From JAAGZL01 sp964628835 (GTDB taxonomy: Bacteria; Pseudomonadota; Gammaproteobacteria; Chromatiales; Chromatiaceae), in the NCBI GenBank assembly GCA_964628835.1, contig CAZVME010000072.1, positions 1-16,860 of the forward strand: a stretch of 16,860 bases of DNA. The letters run 5' to 3'. Made by a program: the position numbers and the translations under genes. This document shows, in pieces, positions 7,045 to 13,854 of the stretch (positions are counted from its first letter, which is position 1; each line of letters opens with the position of its first letter). The notes beneath the pieces are model-generated. The model saw nothing but the letters and a program-made list of their open reading frames with translations, was not told the origin of the DNA and did no database searches.

Positions 7045-8838
7045 TCAGGCGTTGTTGAGACGCCGCTCCAACGCGGCAACCTCATCCCACAGGGCCTGTG
7101 GGATCTTGTCCTCAAACTTGGCGTAGTGTTCTTTGATGCTGGAGATCTCAGACAACCAGGCCGCCACATCCACCTCACACAGTTTGTCCATCACCTCTGG
7201 GGCCAGATCCAATCCATCAGTATCCAGGGCATCCTGCTCCGGCAGACGGCCAATGGGGGTATCTACCGCAGATGCAGTTCCAGCACAACGTTCGATGATC
7301 CACTTCAATACTCGGCTGTTTTCACCAAAACCGGGCCACATAAATCCGCCATTTTCATCCTTGCGGAACCAGTTGATGTAGAAGATCTTGGGCAGCTTTG
7401 CACCGCTCTTGTTGCCCATTTCAAGCCAATGCCCCCAGTAGTCGGCCATGTTATAACCACAGAATGGCAGCATGGCCATGGGGTCATAGCGCAGGCCACC
7501 CAGCTTACCTGCGGCAGCCGCCGTCTTCTCACTGGCCATGATGGAGCCCAGGAAGGTTCCGTGTTCCCAGCTCAGGGCCTCATTTACCAGGGGAATGGTG
7601 GTTGCGCGGCGTCCGCCAAACAGGATGGCGCTGATGGGTACACCCTCCGGGTCTTCAAACTCAGGGGCAATTACCGGGCACTGTCCAGCCGGTGTGGTAA
7701 ACCTGGAGTTGGGATGGGCCGCCGGGGTCTCAGACTCCGGGGTCCACTCATTACCCTTCCAGTCGATCAGGTTCGCCGGTTTCTCATCCGACATCTTCTC
7801 CCACCACACATCACCCTCCGGGGTAAGCGCCACATTGGTGAAGATACAGTTCTCATTCAACGAACGCATGGCATTGGGATTGGAGTGGTAGCTGGTGCCG
7901 GGGGCCACGCCGAAGAAGCCGGCCTCGGGGTTGATGGCATAGAGCTGGCCATCATCTCCAAACTTCATCCAGGCGATATCATCCCCCACACACTCCACCT
8001 TCCAGCCAGGGATAGTGGGTTCCAGCATGGCCAGGTTGGTCTTGCCGCAGGCGCTGGGGAAGGCAGCGGCAATATATTTGACCACCCCCTCGGGACTGGT
8101 GAGCTTCTGAATCAGCATATGTTCTGCCAGCCAGCCCTGATCACGCGCCATACTGGAGGCGATACGCAGGGCAAAACACTTTTTACCCAACAGGGAGTTC
8201 CCGCCATAGCCGGAGCCGTAGGACATGATCTCGCGGGTTTCCGGAAAGTGGGTAATGTACTTCTCTTCGTTACATGGCCAGGGCACGTCAGTCTGCCCCG
8301 GTTGCAGCGGAGCCCCGACACTGTGCATACAGGGAACAAATTCACCGTCGCCCAGGGTCTCCAGCACCTTGGTGCCGACCCGGGTCATGATATGCATGTT
8401 GGCTACGGCATAGATCGAGTCAGTCAACTGTACGCCGATATGGGCAATGGGTGATCCCACCGGCCCCATGGAGAACGGTATGACATACAGGGTGCGTCCC
8501 TGCATGCAGCCACGGTATTTCTCCCGCAGGATGGCCCTCATCCCGGCGGGCGCCATCCAATTGTTGGTGGGGCCTGCATCCTCTTCCTTTTCACTACAGA
8601 TATAGGTACGGTCTTCAACCCGGGCCACATCGCTGGGATCAGAACGAATCAGGTAGCTGTTGGGGCGGATATCATCATTGAGTCTGGTGGCGGTGCCTGA
8701 CTCCACCATCAGCCGAAACAGTTCGTCATACTCTGACTTGGAGCCATCACACCAATGGATCGCATCCGGCTGGCACAGCTCAGCCATCTGATCAACCCAT
8801 GAAACAATCTTTTCATTTGCGGCCGATTTCGCAGTCAT
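7045..8838 (-). CDS. pckG: Phosphoenolpyruvate carboxykinase (GTP)
   Basis: This 597-residue enzyme has the length of GTP-dependent PEPCKs, which convert oxaloacetate and GTP to phosphoenolpyruvate, CO2 and GDP. The kinase-1 loop is FPSACGKT (260-267) with the GTP-class reactive C264. The kinase-2 metal site is ECVGDDIAW (282-290). GFFGVAPGT (308-316) and the guanine-binding NWFRKDENGGFMWPGFGENS region (489-508) are also present. SYGSGYGGNSLLGKKC near 206-221 is typical of the GTP class, not of the ATP class usual in enterics. It may serve gluconeogenesis or, in CO2-fixing lineages, run anaplerotically. The ATG follows AGGA by about 9 nt. It is separated from nosL-type genes upstream by 330 bp. 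Confidence 0.97.
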   Translation of the reverse strand: MTAKSAANEKIVSWVDQMAELCQPDAIHWCDGSKSEYDELFRLMVESGTATRLNDDIRPNSYLIRSDPSDVARVEDRTYICSEKEEDAGPTNNWMAPAGMRAILREKYRGCMQGRTLYVIPFSMGPVGSPIAHIGVQLTDSIYAVANMHIMTRVGTKVLETLGDGEFVPCMHSVGAPLQPGQTDVPWPCNEEKYITHFPETREIMSYGSGYGGNSLLGKKCFALRIASSMARDQGWLAEHMLIQKLTSPEGVVKYIAAAFPSACGKTNLAMLEPTIPGWKVECVGDDIAWMKFGDDGQLYAINPEAGFFGVAPGTSYHSNPNAMRSLNENCIFTNVALTPEGDVWWEKMSDEKPANLIDWKGNEWTPESETPAAHPNSRFTTPAGQCPVIAPEFEDPEGVPISAILFGGRRATTIPLVNEALSWEHGTFLGSIMASEKTAAAAGKLGGLRYDPMAMLPFCGYNMADYWGHWLEMGNKSGAKLPKIFYINWFRKDENGGFMWPGFGENSRVLKWIIERCAGTASAVDTPIGRLPEQDALDTDGLDLAPEVMDKLCEVDVAAWLSEISSIKEHYAKFEDKIPQALWDEVAALERRLNNA

Positions 8839-9168
8839 AACCTGATTCCTGTATAGATTGTAGCGTGCACAAACAAGCGGTGCGGAATATCACTAATTAA
8901 TAATGTGGTTAACCTGGATGAACTATATTAAGAGGCGGGAATTTTACCCCCGTCAGACTGGTCGCTCAAGCGATTTATTGGGATAGATAAATAATACTTA
9001 TCAAGGATATTTATCTTGATATTACAAGATGATATATAGACCTGGCAGCCCAAAATACCGACTCATACCCGTATTAATTATTGCAATGCTATGGATTGAA
9101 TCCGACCGAAGTTATACCGTACAAATACGTAGGTTATTAACCACGGGCGGATTGTTGCTGCGGCGTAA
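8839..9168. other. Intergenic region between the NosL operon and pckG
   Basis: This 330-bp AT-rich gap contains no convincing gene. It should hold the pckG promoter and the end of the upstream operon. Minus-strand TACAAT, about 20 nt before the pckG start, is a -10-like hexamer, but I see no matching -35. GGTTAACC (8907-8914) is an 8-bp palindrome. No strong terminator stem with a T-tract was found after the 9169 stop. Confidence 0.5.
8999..9030. promoter_or_regulatory. Overlapping inverted repeats upstream of pckG
   Basis: TATCAAG (8999-9005) and CTTGATA (9015-9021) form a perfect 7-bp inverted repeat around 9 nt. The same central ATCTTG (9013-9018) also pairs perfectly with CAAGAT (9025-9030) around 6 nt. 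The two stems compete for the same bases, so this could be two overlapping protein sites or alternative hairpins. It lies about 160-190 bp upstream of the pckG start. It does not fit the FNR consensus because the half-sites are in the opposite order. Confidence 0.35.
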
Positions 9169-9681
9169 TTACTCCTGAAAGACCCCATTGTCCAGATTGA
9201 GCAACAGGCTCTGTTTAACCTGATCAAAGCGCATGATCTTTACTCCCTTATGATCCTGCATGAACTCTGCGGCATCCTTCTCAGTTGCCATGGGCACCAA
9301 CTCATGTCCCATGGGTCCATAGACCCCAGAACCTATGACGTAATATGCCTGCTTTGCATCAATCATCTGCAACGCATAATACTCAGTAACACCAATGGAC
9401 TTGATCTCTTCGGCCCGGTGTCCCGGCGCCCATTTTTCAAGATCCAACAGATATTTGAACATATCCTTAGCGCCATCGAAGTGGTGGCTGTGACCATCCC
9501 GGTACAGAACCGTGGCCACCCAGGCCGGATACTTGCTGACAAACATGCCGCACACCGGACAAGTATCTGTCGGTGCCGGTTTGGGAAGATCAAGCTGTGC
9601 TGAAACCGCCACAGGTGTCCACAGCAGTGTGATCAGGAGTAGAAACAAAACGCCGTATGAAAGCTTTTTTAACATAACCAT
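9169..9681 (-). CDS. NosL-family copper chaperone-like protein, exported
   Basis: From the ATG at 9681 the protein has 170 residues, and an ATG at 9675 is equally possible. A signal peptide (MLKKLSYGVLFLLLITLLW...VSA) precedes the NosL domain, with the metal-site motif CPVCGMFV (C41, C44, M46), followed by HSHHFDGAKDMFKYL and SGVYGPMGHELVP. NosL proteins bind Cu(I) and deliver it for maturation of the nitrous oxide reductase CuZ site. They are usually lipoproteins, but no lipobox is visible here. It is the last gene of the six-gene module, after a strong hairpin that separates it from the Tat-type paralogue. No nosZ is in the window, so its client is unknown and I avoid a nos symbol. No good Shine-Dalgarno was seen. 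Confidence 0.87.
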   Translation of the reverse strand: MVMLKKLSYGVLFLLLITLLWTPVAVSAQLDLPKPAPTDTCPVCGMFVSKYPAWVATVLYRDGHSHHFDGAKDMFKYLLDLEKWAPGHRAEEIKSIGVTEYYALQMIDAKQAYYVIGSGVYGPMGHELVPMATEKDAAEFMQDHKGVKIMRFDQVKQSLLLNLDNGVFQE

Positions 9682-9717
9682 CAACTTTTATTCAATTTAT
9701 AGTTTAATAAAGATACA

Positions 9718-9750
9718 GTGCCTGCCAGGACATCGCGCCCTGGCAGGCAC
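9718..9750 (-). terminator. Strong intercistronic hairpin between the two NosL-like genes
   Basis: GTGCCTGCCAGG (9718-9729) and CCTGGCAGGCAC (9739-9750) form a perfect 12-bp, GC-rich inverted repeat with a 9-nt loop. It begins 8 bp after the stop of the Tat-type NosL gene. On the minus strand it is followed by TGTATCTTTATTAAAC, which is U-rich but lacks a clean T-run. It may be a leaky terminator/attenuator that lowers expression of the last gene, or a stem that protects the upstream message from exonucleases. Confidence 0.65.
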
Positions 9751-9758
9751 CACATGGA

Positions 9759-10442
9759 TCAGCCGTGTTTCTTCATCTTCATCTTCATCATCTTCTTGAC
9801 CTTCATGGCCCGGTTCTTACGGATCATGGAGGTATCATCCGCCATGCTCACATAGGCGGCACGCAAGGCGTCATCAAATGTTCCAAGTGAACCGCCGGCT
9901 TTTCCCAGAGCTGACTTGGCCGCTTCTGCCGAGGCAAATGCCATCTTGCTCTTCATGGTCATGGTGCCCTTCAACTTGGCGCCAATCAGATAGGTGGCGG
10001 CATCCACTTTCACCAGCGGTTTGATCTTTGCGTCTGAGCCAAAATCAGCGGCATAGATCGCCTTGGGGCCACGATCCAGATTCAGACTGAGACTTATGGC
10101 CAGACAGTGAATGGAGCAGGTTCCATCCACCAGACCATCGTCATACTGCACCAGATGCCGGCTGTGGTCCCACTTGGTACGGCTCATGCCGCAGTATGGA
10201 CATTTGGGATATTTCTGCAGCTCATTTTCCAGCGGATTGTCATCCGGCTGAACCTTGGGAATAAACTGTAGAGGCGTACCATCAGTCGTCCTCTTCTCAC
10301 CATCTGCCTTAACCCAACCCTTACCGGGAATCATGGCGCCAATACCAGGACCTGCAGTAGCAGACGATGCCAGTCCACCAAGCCCCAGGGCCGCCAGCAT
10401 CTTCATCATATCGCGACGATCAACTTTCTTGTTTTCACTCAT
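9759..10442 (-). CDS. NosL-like protein with Tat-type signal and Met/Lys-rich tail
   Basis: From the ATG at 10442 (GGAG 8 nt upstream) the protein has 227 residues. The N terminus DRRDMMKMLAALGLGGLASSATA resembles a twin-arginine signal, though Phe is replaced after the RR. The NosL-like core has CPYCGM (C81, C84, M86), KWDHSRHLVQYDDG, and a second Cys pair in GTCSIHC (C109, H112, C113). The C terminus ends in a low-complexity stretch, VKKMMKMKMKKHG. Met, Cys and His suit Cu(I) binding. A Tat route would export it folded, perhaps already metal-loaded or with its Cys pairs formed. It lies between the polytopic membrane protein and the conventional NosL gene. The family call rests on motif pattern; the exact ligand is inferred. 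Confidence 0.8.
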   Translation of the reverse strand: MSENKKVDRRDMMKMLAALGLGGLASSATAGPGIGAMIPGKGWVKADGEKRTTDGTPLQFIPKVQPDDNPLENELQKYPKCPYCGMSRTKWDHSRHLVQYDDGLVDGTCSIHCLAISLSLNLDRGPKAIYAADFGSDAKIKPLVKVDAATYLIGAKLKGTMTMKSKMAFASAEAAKSALGKAGGSLGTFDDALRAAYVSMADDTSMIRKNRAMKVKKMMKMKMKKHG

Positions 10443-10492
10443 GCTATTCACTCCAGATTATTAGACATAGAATGCGGATTTGTTAAATTGTA

Positions 10493-10520
10493 CCGGGGCC
10501 CTACCGCAAACCGGCTCCGG
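10493..10520 (-). other. GC-rich hairpin after the membrane protein gene
   Basis: CCGGGGCC (10493-10500) and GGCTCCGG (10513-10520) form an 8-bp stem with one mismatch and a 12-nt loop. It begins 9 bp after the membrane-protein stop and about 50 bp before the Tat-type NosL gene. No T-run follows. It is a second intercistronic stem in this operon and may set a processing or stability boundary. Confidence 0.4.
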
Positions 10521-10528
10521 ATTATGAT

Positions 10529-11536
10529 CTATTGCCACACCTCCGGCATGCGCAGGTGCGAACTGGCAACCGCCCAGGTAGCAACCAGATAAAACAGGCC
10601 AAACATAGCGGTAGCCAACCAGGCCAGACGACCCGTATCCCGCTGCACCGCAGCGGTCAGGCTTGGAACCACCCTCCAGGGTGCTACGGCACCAATACCC
10701 AGGGCCAGAGCAGCCGCCACAAACAAGGGGATGTAGAGCATATAACCAATATAGTTGTGACCCGACTTCAGAATGCAGAATGGACAATGATGGTGTGGAT
10801 GTTCGTATACGTACAGAGAAACAAAAGAGATGATGGCCACCAGGGCCACCACAAAGGCCACACCACCACAGACGGCAAACAGGGTGCCACCACGCCTGGT
10901 CAACCCGTACCAGATACCGGTTGCCAACACCACTACACCCGAACCATAGAAGGCACGCATGGCAGTGCCTGGTTCTACTGCGGATATCTCTGCAGCCACA
11001 CCCTCGGCATCGGCGGAGAACAGCGCTCCACAACAGGAGGTGATCACATCCGGGTCCATATTAAGGAAATGGCGCAACTGGAACAGGGACTCAGCCAAAA
11101 CCAGAGGGAGAATGAAAAGCAGCAGCAGATACTTCAGCCTGGTCAAAGGGTAGTCATACCCCTTGTTGTCCATGCTGTTGAGCATCAACCACACCGCTCC
11201 GGTGAAGAACACCGCAATCTTTACCAGCATGGTGGGCCAGCCCCACTCATTTACATTGAGTACGCCGGTGGCGCACATGGCGCCCACAAACTGACCGGAC
11301 ATGGATTCGGCGTTATATACAAACAGAAGCAGCGAAACCAACTCTGCGGCAAAAGCCCAGGTAACCAGGGTCGATATCAGATAGGTGCGGCGTTCCAACA
11401 GCAACTGATGCTCACTACCGCTGTTGATGTCCCAATGCCGCACTATCTGTACGCCAAACCAGCTAGCCAGTAACAACATCAGGACCACCACCCCGGAGAC
11501 CAGGATCAAGGCCATGATTGCGGGATTCAGCAGCAC
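10529..11536 (-). CDS. Polytopic membrane protein with Cys/His loops in NosL/ABC module
   Basis: I do not recognise a named family. The 335-residue protein has about eight predicted membrane helices, near residues 6-28, 52-74, 102-120, 134-154, 197-212, 218-244, 263-286 and 305-326. Cysteines cluster in loops: MCATG (C88), ITSCCG (C168, C169), and EHPHHHCPFC (H246, H248-H250, C251, C254), followed by GHNYIGYMLYIP. The His-rich CPFC site between helices 6 and 7 looks suited to Cu(I) or thiol redox chemistry. The start is a GTG 3 bp after the ATPase stop, with GGGGGG upstream, so translation is probably coupled. Position between an ABC exporter-type pair and two NosL-like proteins suggests it is the membrane partner of a metal-handling pathway. 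Function is inferred from context only. Confidence 0.82.
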   Translation of the reverse strand: MLLNPAIMALILVSGVVVLMLLLASWFGVQIVRHWDINSGSEHQLLLERRTYLISTLVTWAFAAELVSLLLFVYNAESMSGQFVGAMCATGVLNVNEWGWPTMLVKIAVFFTGAVWLMLNSMDNKGYDYPLTRLKYLLLLFILPLVLAESLFQLRHFLNMDPDVITSCCGALFSADAEGVAAEISAVEPGTAMRAFYGSGVVVLATGIWYGLTRRGGTLFAVCGGVAFVVALVAIISFVSLYVYEHPHHHCPFCILKSGHNYIGYMLYIPLFVAAALALGIGAVAPWRVVPSLTAAVQRDTGRLAWLATAMFGLFYLVATWAVASSHLRMPEVWQ

Positions 11537-11539
11537 CGA

Positions 11540-12217
11540 TCAGCCCCCCACTATCCTGCCATCACACATCTCCACCACTCGATTCACTACTGTGGATTCA
11601 AACACCACAGGATCATGGCTGGTAATTAGGATGGACTTTTCCGAGGTGCGTAGAGTTGCAATCAGTTGCATGAATTCACCGGACAGCTTGGTATCCAGGT
11701 TAGCAGTGGGTTCGTCCGCAATCAGGATATCAGGGTCATTGATCAGGGCCCGGCAGATAGCCACCCGCTGCTTCTCGCCACCGGAGAGCCACTGCACCTG
11801 ATCAATGGCCCTGTCAGCCAGACCAAACTGATCAAGCAGCCCTGTGGCCTTCTGTACCAGATCCTTGTGGTTCAGCCCCAGAGGATAGGCCGGCAGCATG
11901 ATATTCTCCAACACCGTCAGCCCATGAATCAGGTTGAACTGCTGAAAGATAAAGCCGAAGGTGTGACGTCTGATATCGGTTAGAAAACGCTCCGGCAGAC
12001 CGGAGAGTGTTCTATCACCCAGAACAATCCTGCCCGTTGTTGGACGTGACAGACAGCCGATCATGGATAGCAACGTGGTCTTGCCGGAACCGCTGGCACC
12101 CTTAAGACAGGTCACCTGGTTAGGCTGGATCTCCAGTGACAGATCCCGGATCGCCCAGAACTCATTCGGCCTGCCCTGATTAAAGACCTTGCTCACATCG
12201 GTGAGTTGCAACCTCAT
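11540..12217 (-). CDS. ABC transporter ATP-binding protein (LolD/MacB type)
   Basis: This 225-residue ATPase has Walker A GASGSGKT (40-47), Q-loop FIFQQFNL (89-96), signature LSGGEKQR (144-151), Walker B ILIADEPTANLD (164-175) and H-loop TSHD with H201. The size and sequence style are those of the LolD/FtsE/MacB group, which act as mechanotransmission ATPases with FtsX-type permeases. Its ATG overlaps the permease stop by 4 bp (ATGA), so the two subunits are translationally coupled. The pairing with NosL-like genes, not lolC/lolE, argues against lipoprotein release. It is distinct from NosF/CcmA-type ATPases of nos clusters. Confidence 0.93.
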   Translation of the reverse strand: MRLQLTDVSKVFNQGRPNEFWAIRDLSLEIQPNQVTCLKGASGSGKTTLLSMIGCLSRPTTGRIVLGDRTLSGLPERFLTDIRRHTFGFIFQQFNLIHGLTVLENIMLPAYPLGLNHKDLVQKATGLLDQFGLADRAIDQVQWLSGGEKQRVAICRALINDPDILIADEPTANLDTKLSGEFMQLIATLRTSEKSILITSHDPVVFESTVVNRVVEMCDGRIVGG

Positions 12218-13347
12218 CGCATCACCATATCAGGATCGGTGACCGACACCTGCCAGATAGGGATAATGGTGGCCACCACGTATGGAAACACGGTAAAGAA
12301 GAACAGAGTCGCCACCTGTAGACCATCCACAAACGGGATAGGAGTAAAGCTGGGATAGAGTACAGACCACCCCTTCAATACCGGCTCAAACAGAGAGGCC
12401 GAACCATAGAACACATGCGCATAGGCCGCGATATAACCCATAAGGAATGCAGACAGGGAGATAATCCCCCCCTCCCAAAACTTCATGCGTAAAACATCAC
12501 CGGTCTCCCACCCCACCGCCTTAAGGATACCGATCTCACGCCTCTCCTCAGCACTGAGGCCGGAGGCCTTGTCCCAGGCAAAAATTACAAAGGCCAGAAT
12601 CGCACCGGCCAACAGCACAAATACAATGCCCTGCCGCCAGGAGAAGATGGAGTCGTAGGTACGCAGGATCTCTTCCCGCAGGATGGGTCTGGTATCCGGC
12701 AGTTTAAGTGAGAGTTTCTCTGCAATCTTGCGCACTTCACGCGGATTCCTGACCGCCAGCACCAGGTCGGTAAAATAGCCCGCAGGTACTCCAAACATGC
12801 TGCGATAAACCCGCTCGGACATCAACACCAGATCGGCACTTACCAGCTCTGAGTTTTGATCCAGTATGTCGTTCACCTGAAAGGAGTAGGTGTTGCCGTC
12901 ATAGGAACGGAAGCTGATGTAATCCCCGATTCCCACATGTCGGGTACGGGCAATACCGGCCCCGATAATCACCTCAGTAGTGCTGAGCTGTTTCTCCTGG
13001 TCCACCATCATGGTGTAGTTGGATTTAACTGCCGAATCGTAGAAGTAGCCCCAGAGCCGTCCCTGCTTACTGGTTACACCGCGCACCTTCCCAATCTTCG
13101 CAAGATACTCCTCAGGAACCAGCGCATGGCGTCCGGCCTGCATCCGCTGCAAAATGATCTCAGGTGAGTTCTGCAGGATGATCCCGGCCTCCTTGCGCAA
13201 CGAACTGGTAAACAGCATCACCGATGCCAGCAGAAATACGATCATGCTATACACCAGCAACAGCCCCAGATTTTTGCCCTTGCGGCGCAGCAGGGATGCC
13301 AGGGTGAAATCCATCAGGTACCTCTGTCTACGAATAAACCCTATCAT
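12214..13347 (-). CDS. FtsX/MacB-type ABC transporter permease
   Basis: This 377-residue permease has one N-terminal helix (near 24-47) and a large periplasmic domain (about 50-235). Three C-terminal helices (near 240-257, 287-305 and 345-365) contain the FtsX-domain signature GILKAVGWETGDVLRMKFWEG. This is the four-helix topology of type VII (MacB-like) mechanotransmission permeases. They do not pass a substrate through the membrane but drive work by periplasmic partners. AGGAG lies 9 nt before the ATG, which overlaps the preceding small gene by 4 bp. One permease is present, so a homodimer with the adjacent ATPase is likely. The cargo or partner is presumably among the NosL-like and small anchored proteins of the operon. 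Confidence 0.92.
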   Translation of the reverse strand: MIGFIRRQRYLMDFTLASLLRRKGKNLGLLLVYSMIVFLLASVMLFTSSLRKEAGIILQNSPEIILQRMQAGRHALVPEEYLAKIGKVRGVTSKQGRLWGYFYDSAVKSNYTMMVDQEKQLSTTEVIIGAGIARTRHVGIGDYISFRSYDGNTYSFQVNDILDQNSELVSADLVLMSERVYRSMFGVPAGYFTDLVLAVRNPREVRKIAEKLSLKLPDTRPILREEILRTYDSIFSWRQGIVFVLLAGAILAFVIFAWDKASGLSAEERREIGILKAVGWETGDVLRMKFWEGGIISLSAFLMGYIAAYAHVFYGSASLFEPVLKGWSVLYPSFTPIPFVDGLQVATLFFFTVFPYVVATIIPIWQVSVTDPDMVMR

Positions 13348-13637
13348 TGACCAAACTCCTGCGGAGGGATATATAAAGAACCACTGGGAAAATGTTCCAG
13401 CGCCATGGGATGGTCCTGAAACGCACTGTGTAGATCAGACTGGCTGAGATGGCGGGTGTATCTGGCCTCGGTGAACAGGGCCAGATCGGTAAGGCCCAAC
13501 TCCTTTACCATCTGTGCGCGCTGTTGCAGATAAACAGCAGACATCTCCTGAACCAGGATTGAGTCATAGACGGTCACGGCCAGAAAAACCAGGCATGCAA
13601 ACAGATACAACAGAAAGGAGTCAGATTTTCGCAACAT
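13344..13637 (-). CDS. Small anchored periplasmic protein, first gene of the NosL/ABC operon
   Basis: This 97-residue protein has no recognised domain. An N-terminal helix (residues 8-25) follows MLRKSD, giving a signal anchor with the rest outside. The soluble part contains an amphipathic stretch (residues 28-47) and a His-rich region ARYTRHLSQSDLHSAF with QDHPMALEHFPSGS. His and Met spacing could support metal binding, but this is speculative. The stop overlaps the permease start by 4 bp, which ties it tightly to the transporter and supports it being a real gene despite its size. The FNR-type box lies about 70 bp upstream of the ATG. No good Shine-Dalgarno precedes the ATG. Confidence 0.75.
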   Translation of the reverse strand: MLRKSDSFLLYLFACLVFLAVTVYDSILVQEMSAVYLQQRAQMVKELGLTDLALFTEARYTRHLSQSDLHSAFQDHPMALEHFPSGSLYIPPQEFGQ

Positions 13638-13674
13638 AGAAGTGAACTAAAGCCTGTAACGACATGAAACGTAG

Positions 13675-13680
13675 AATCTA
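13675..13680 (-). promoter_or_regulatory. Candidate -10 element of the NosL/ABC operon
   Basis: Minus-strand TAGATT (4/6 to TATAAT) would place the transcript start near 13668 and the FNR-type box centre about 42 bp upstream of it. This is the spacing of class II FNR-activated promoters, where no -35 element is needed. CATACT at 13680-13685 is an alternative. Confidence 0.5.
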
Positions 13681-13703
13681 GTATGCCACCGAACTGCCAT
13701 GCA

Positions 13704-13717
13704 TTGATAAACATCAA
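13704..13717 (-). promoter_or_regulatory. FNR/Anr/Dnr-type operator upstream of the NosL/ABC operon
   Basis: TTGATAAACATCAA is a perfect TTGAT-N4-ATCAA palindrome, the consensus for FNR, Anr and many Dnr-type activators. It is the only perfect match I found in the window. It lies in the 217-bp gap upstream of the first operon gene, about 67 bp before its ATG. This predicts activation under low oxygen, or by nitric oxide if a Dnr-type protein binds. Confidence 0.8.
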
Positions 13718-13810
13718 TAAGTAAAAGTAATAAACCGAGAGTGTGGCAAATGACCCATTAAGAGCAATAGCATGTGCAAAATACCATGTTTTTAAGCAAA
13801 CAAATATAAC

Positions 13811-13834
13811 CCCCTCCCAGACCTTGGGAGAGGG
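13811..13834 (-). terminator. Terminator-like hairpin after msrAB
   Basis: CTCCCA (13814-13819) pairs with TGGGAG (13825-13830) around GACCT. The stem extends by CCC/GGG across a one-base bulge. On the minus strand it is followed by the T-rich TTATATTTGTTT. It starts 20 bp after the msrAB stop and before the FNR-type box, separating the two transcription units. Confidence 0.6.
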
Positions 13835-13854
13835 TCATGCTTACAACTAATGCT

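Noticed and set aside
7033..8454. Long 473-codon open frame on the plus strand opposite pckG
   Set aside because: It is antisense to a clearly recognisable PEP carboxykinase, has no domain pattern, and arises from the codon usage of the opposite strand.
9001..9030. Possible FNR box near TTGATATTACAAG
   Set aside because: The second half-site CAAGA does not match ATCAA, and the outer repeat has its half-sites in reversed order.
10532..11473. 313-codon plus-strand open frame opposite the membrane protein gene
   Set aside because: It is rich in His, Gln and Gly with no fold pattern, whereas the minus-strand frame has clear membrane helices and operon spacing.
11540..13347. LolCDE lipoprotein-release system
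   Set aside because: There is a single permease with no LolC/LolE pair, and the operon partners are NosL-like proteins.
9169..13637. Calling the operon a nitrous oxide reductase (nos) cluster
   Set aside because: Only NosL-like genes are present. The ABC proteins are FtsX/LolD type, not NosF/NosY, and nosZ, nosD and nosR are absent from the window.
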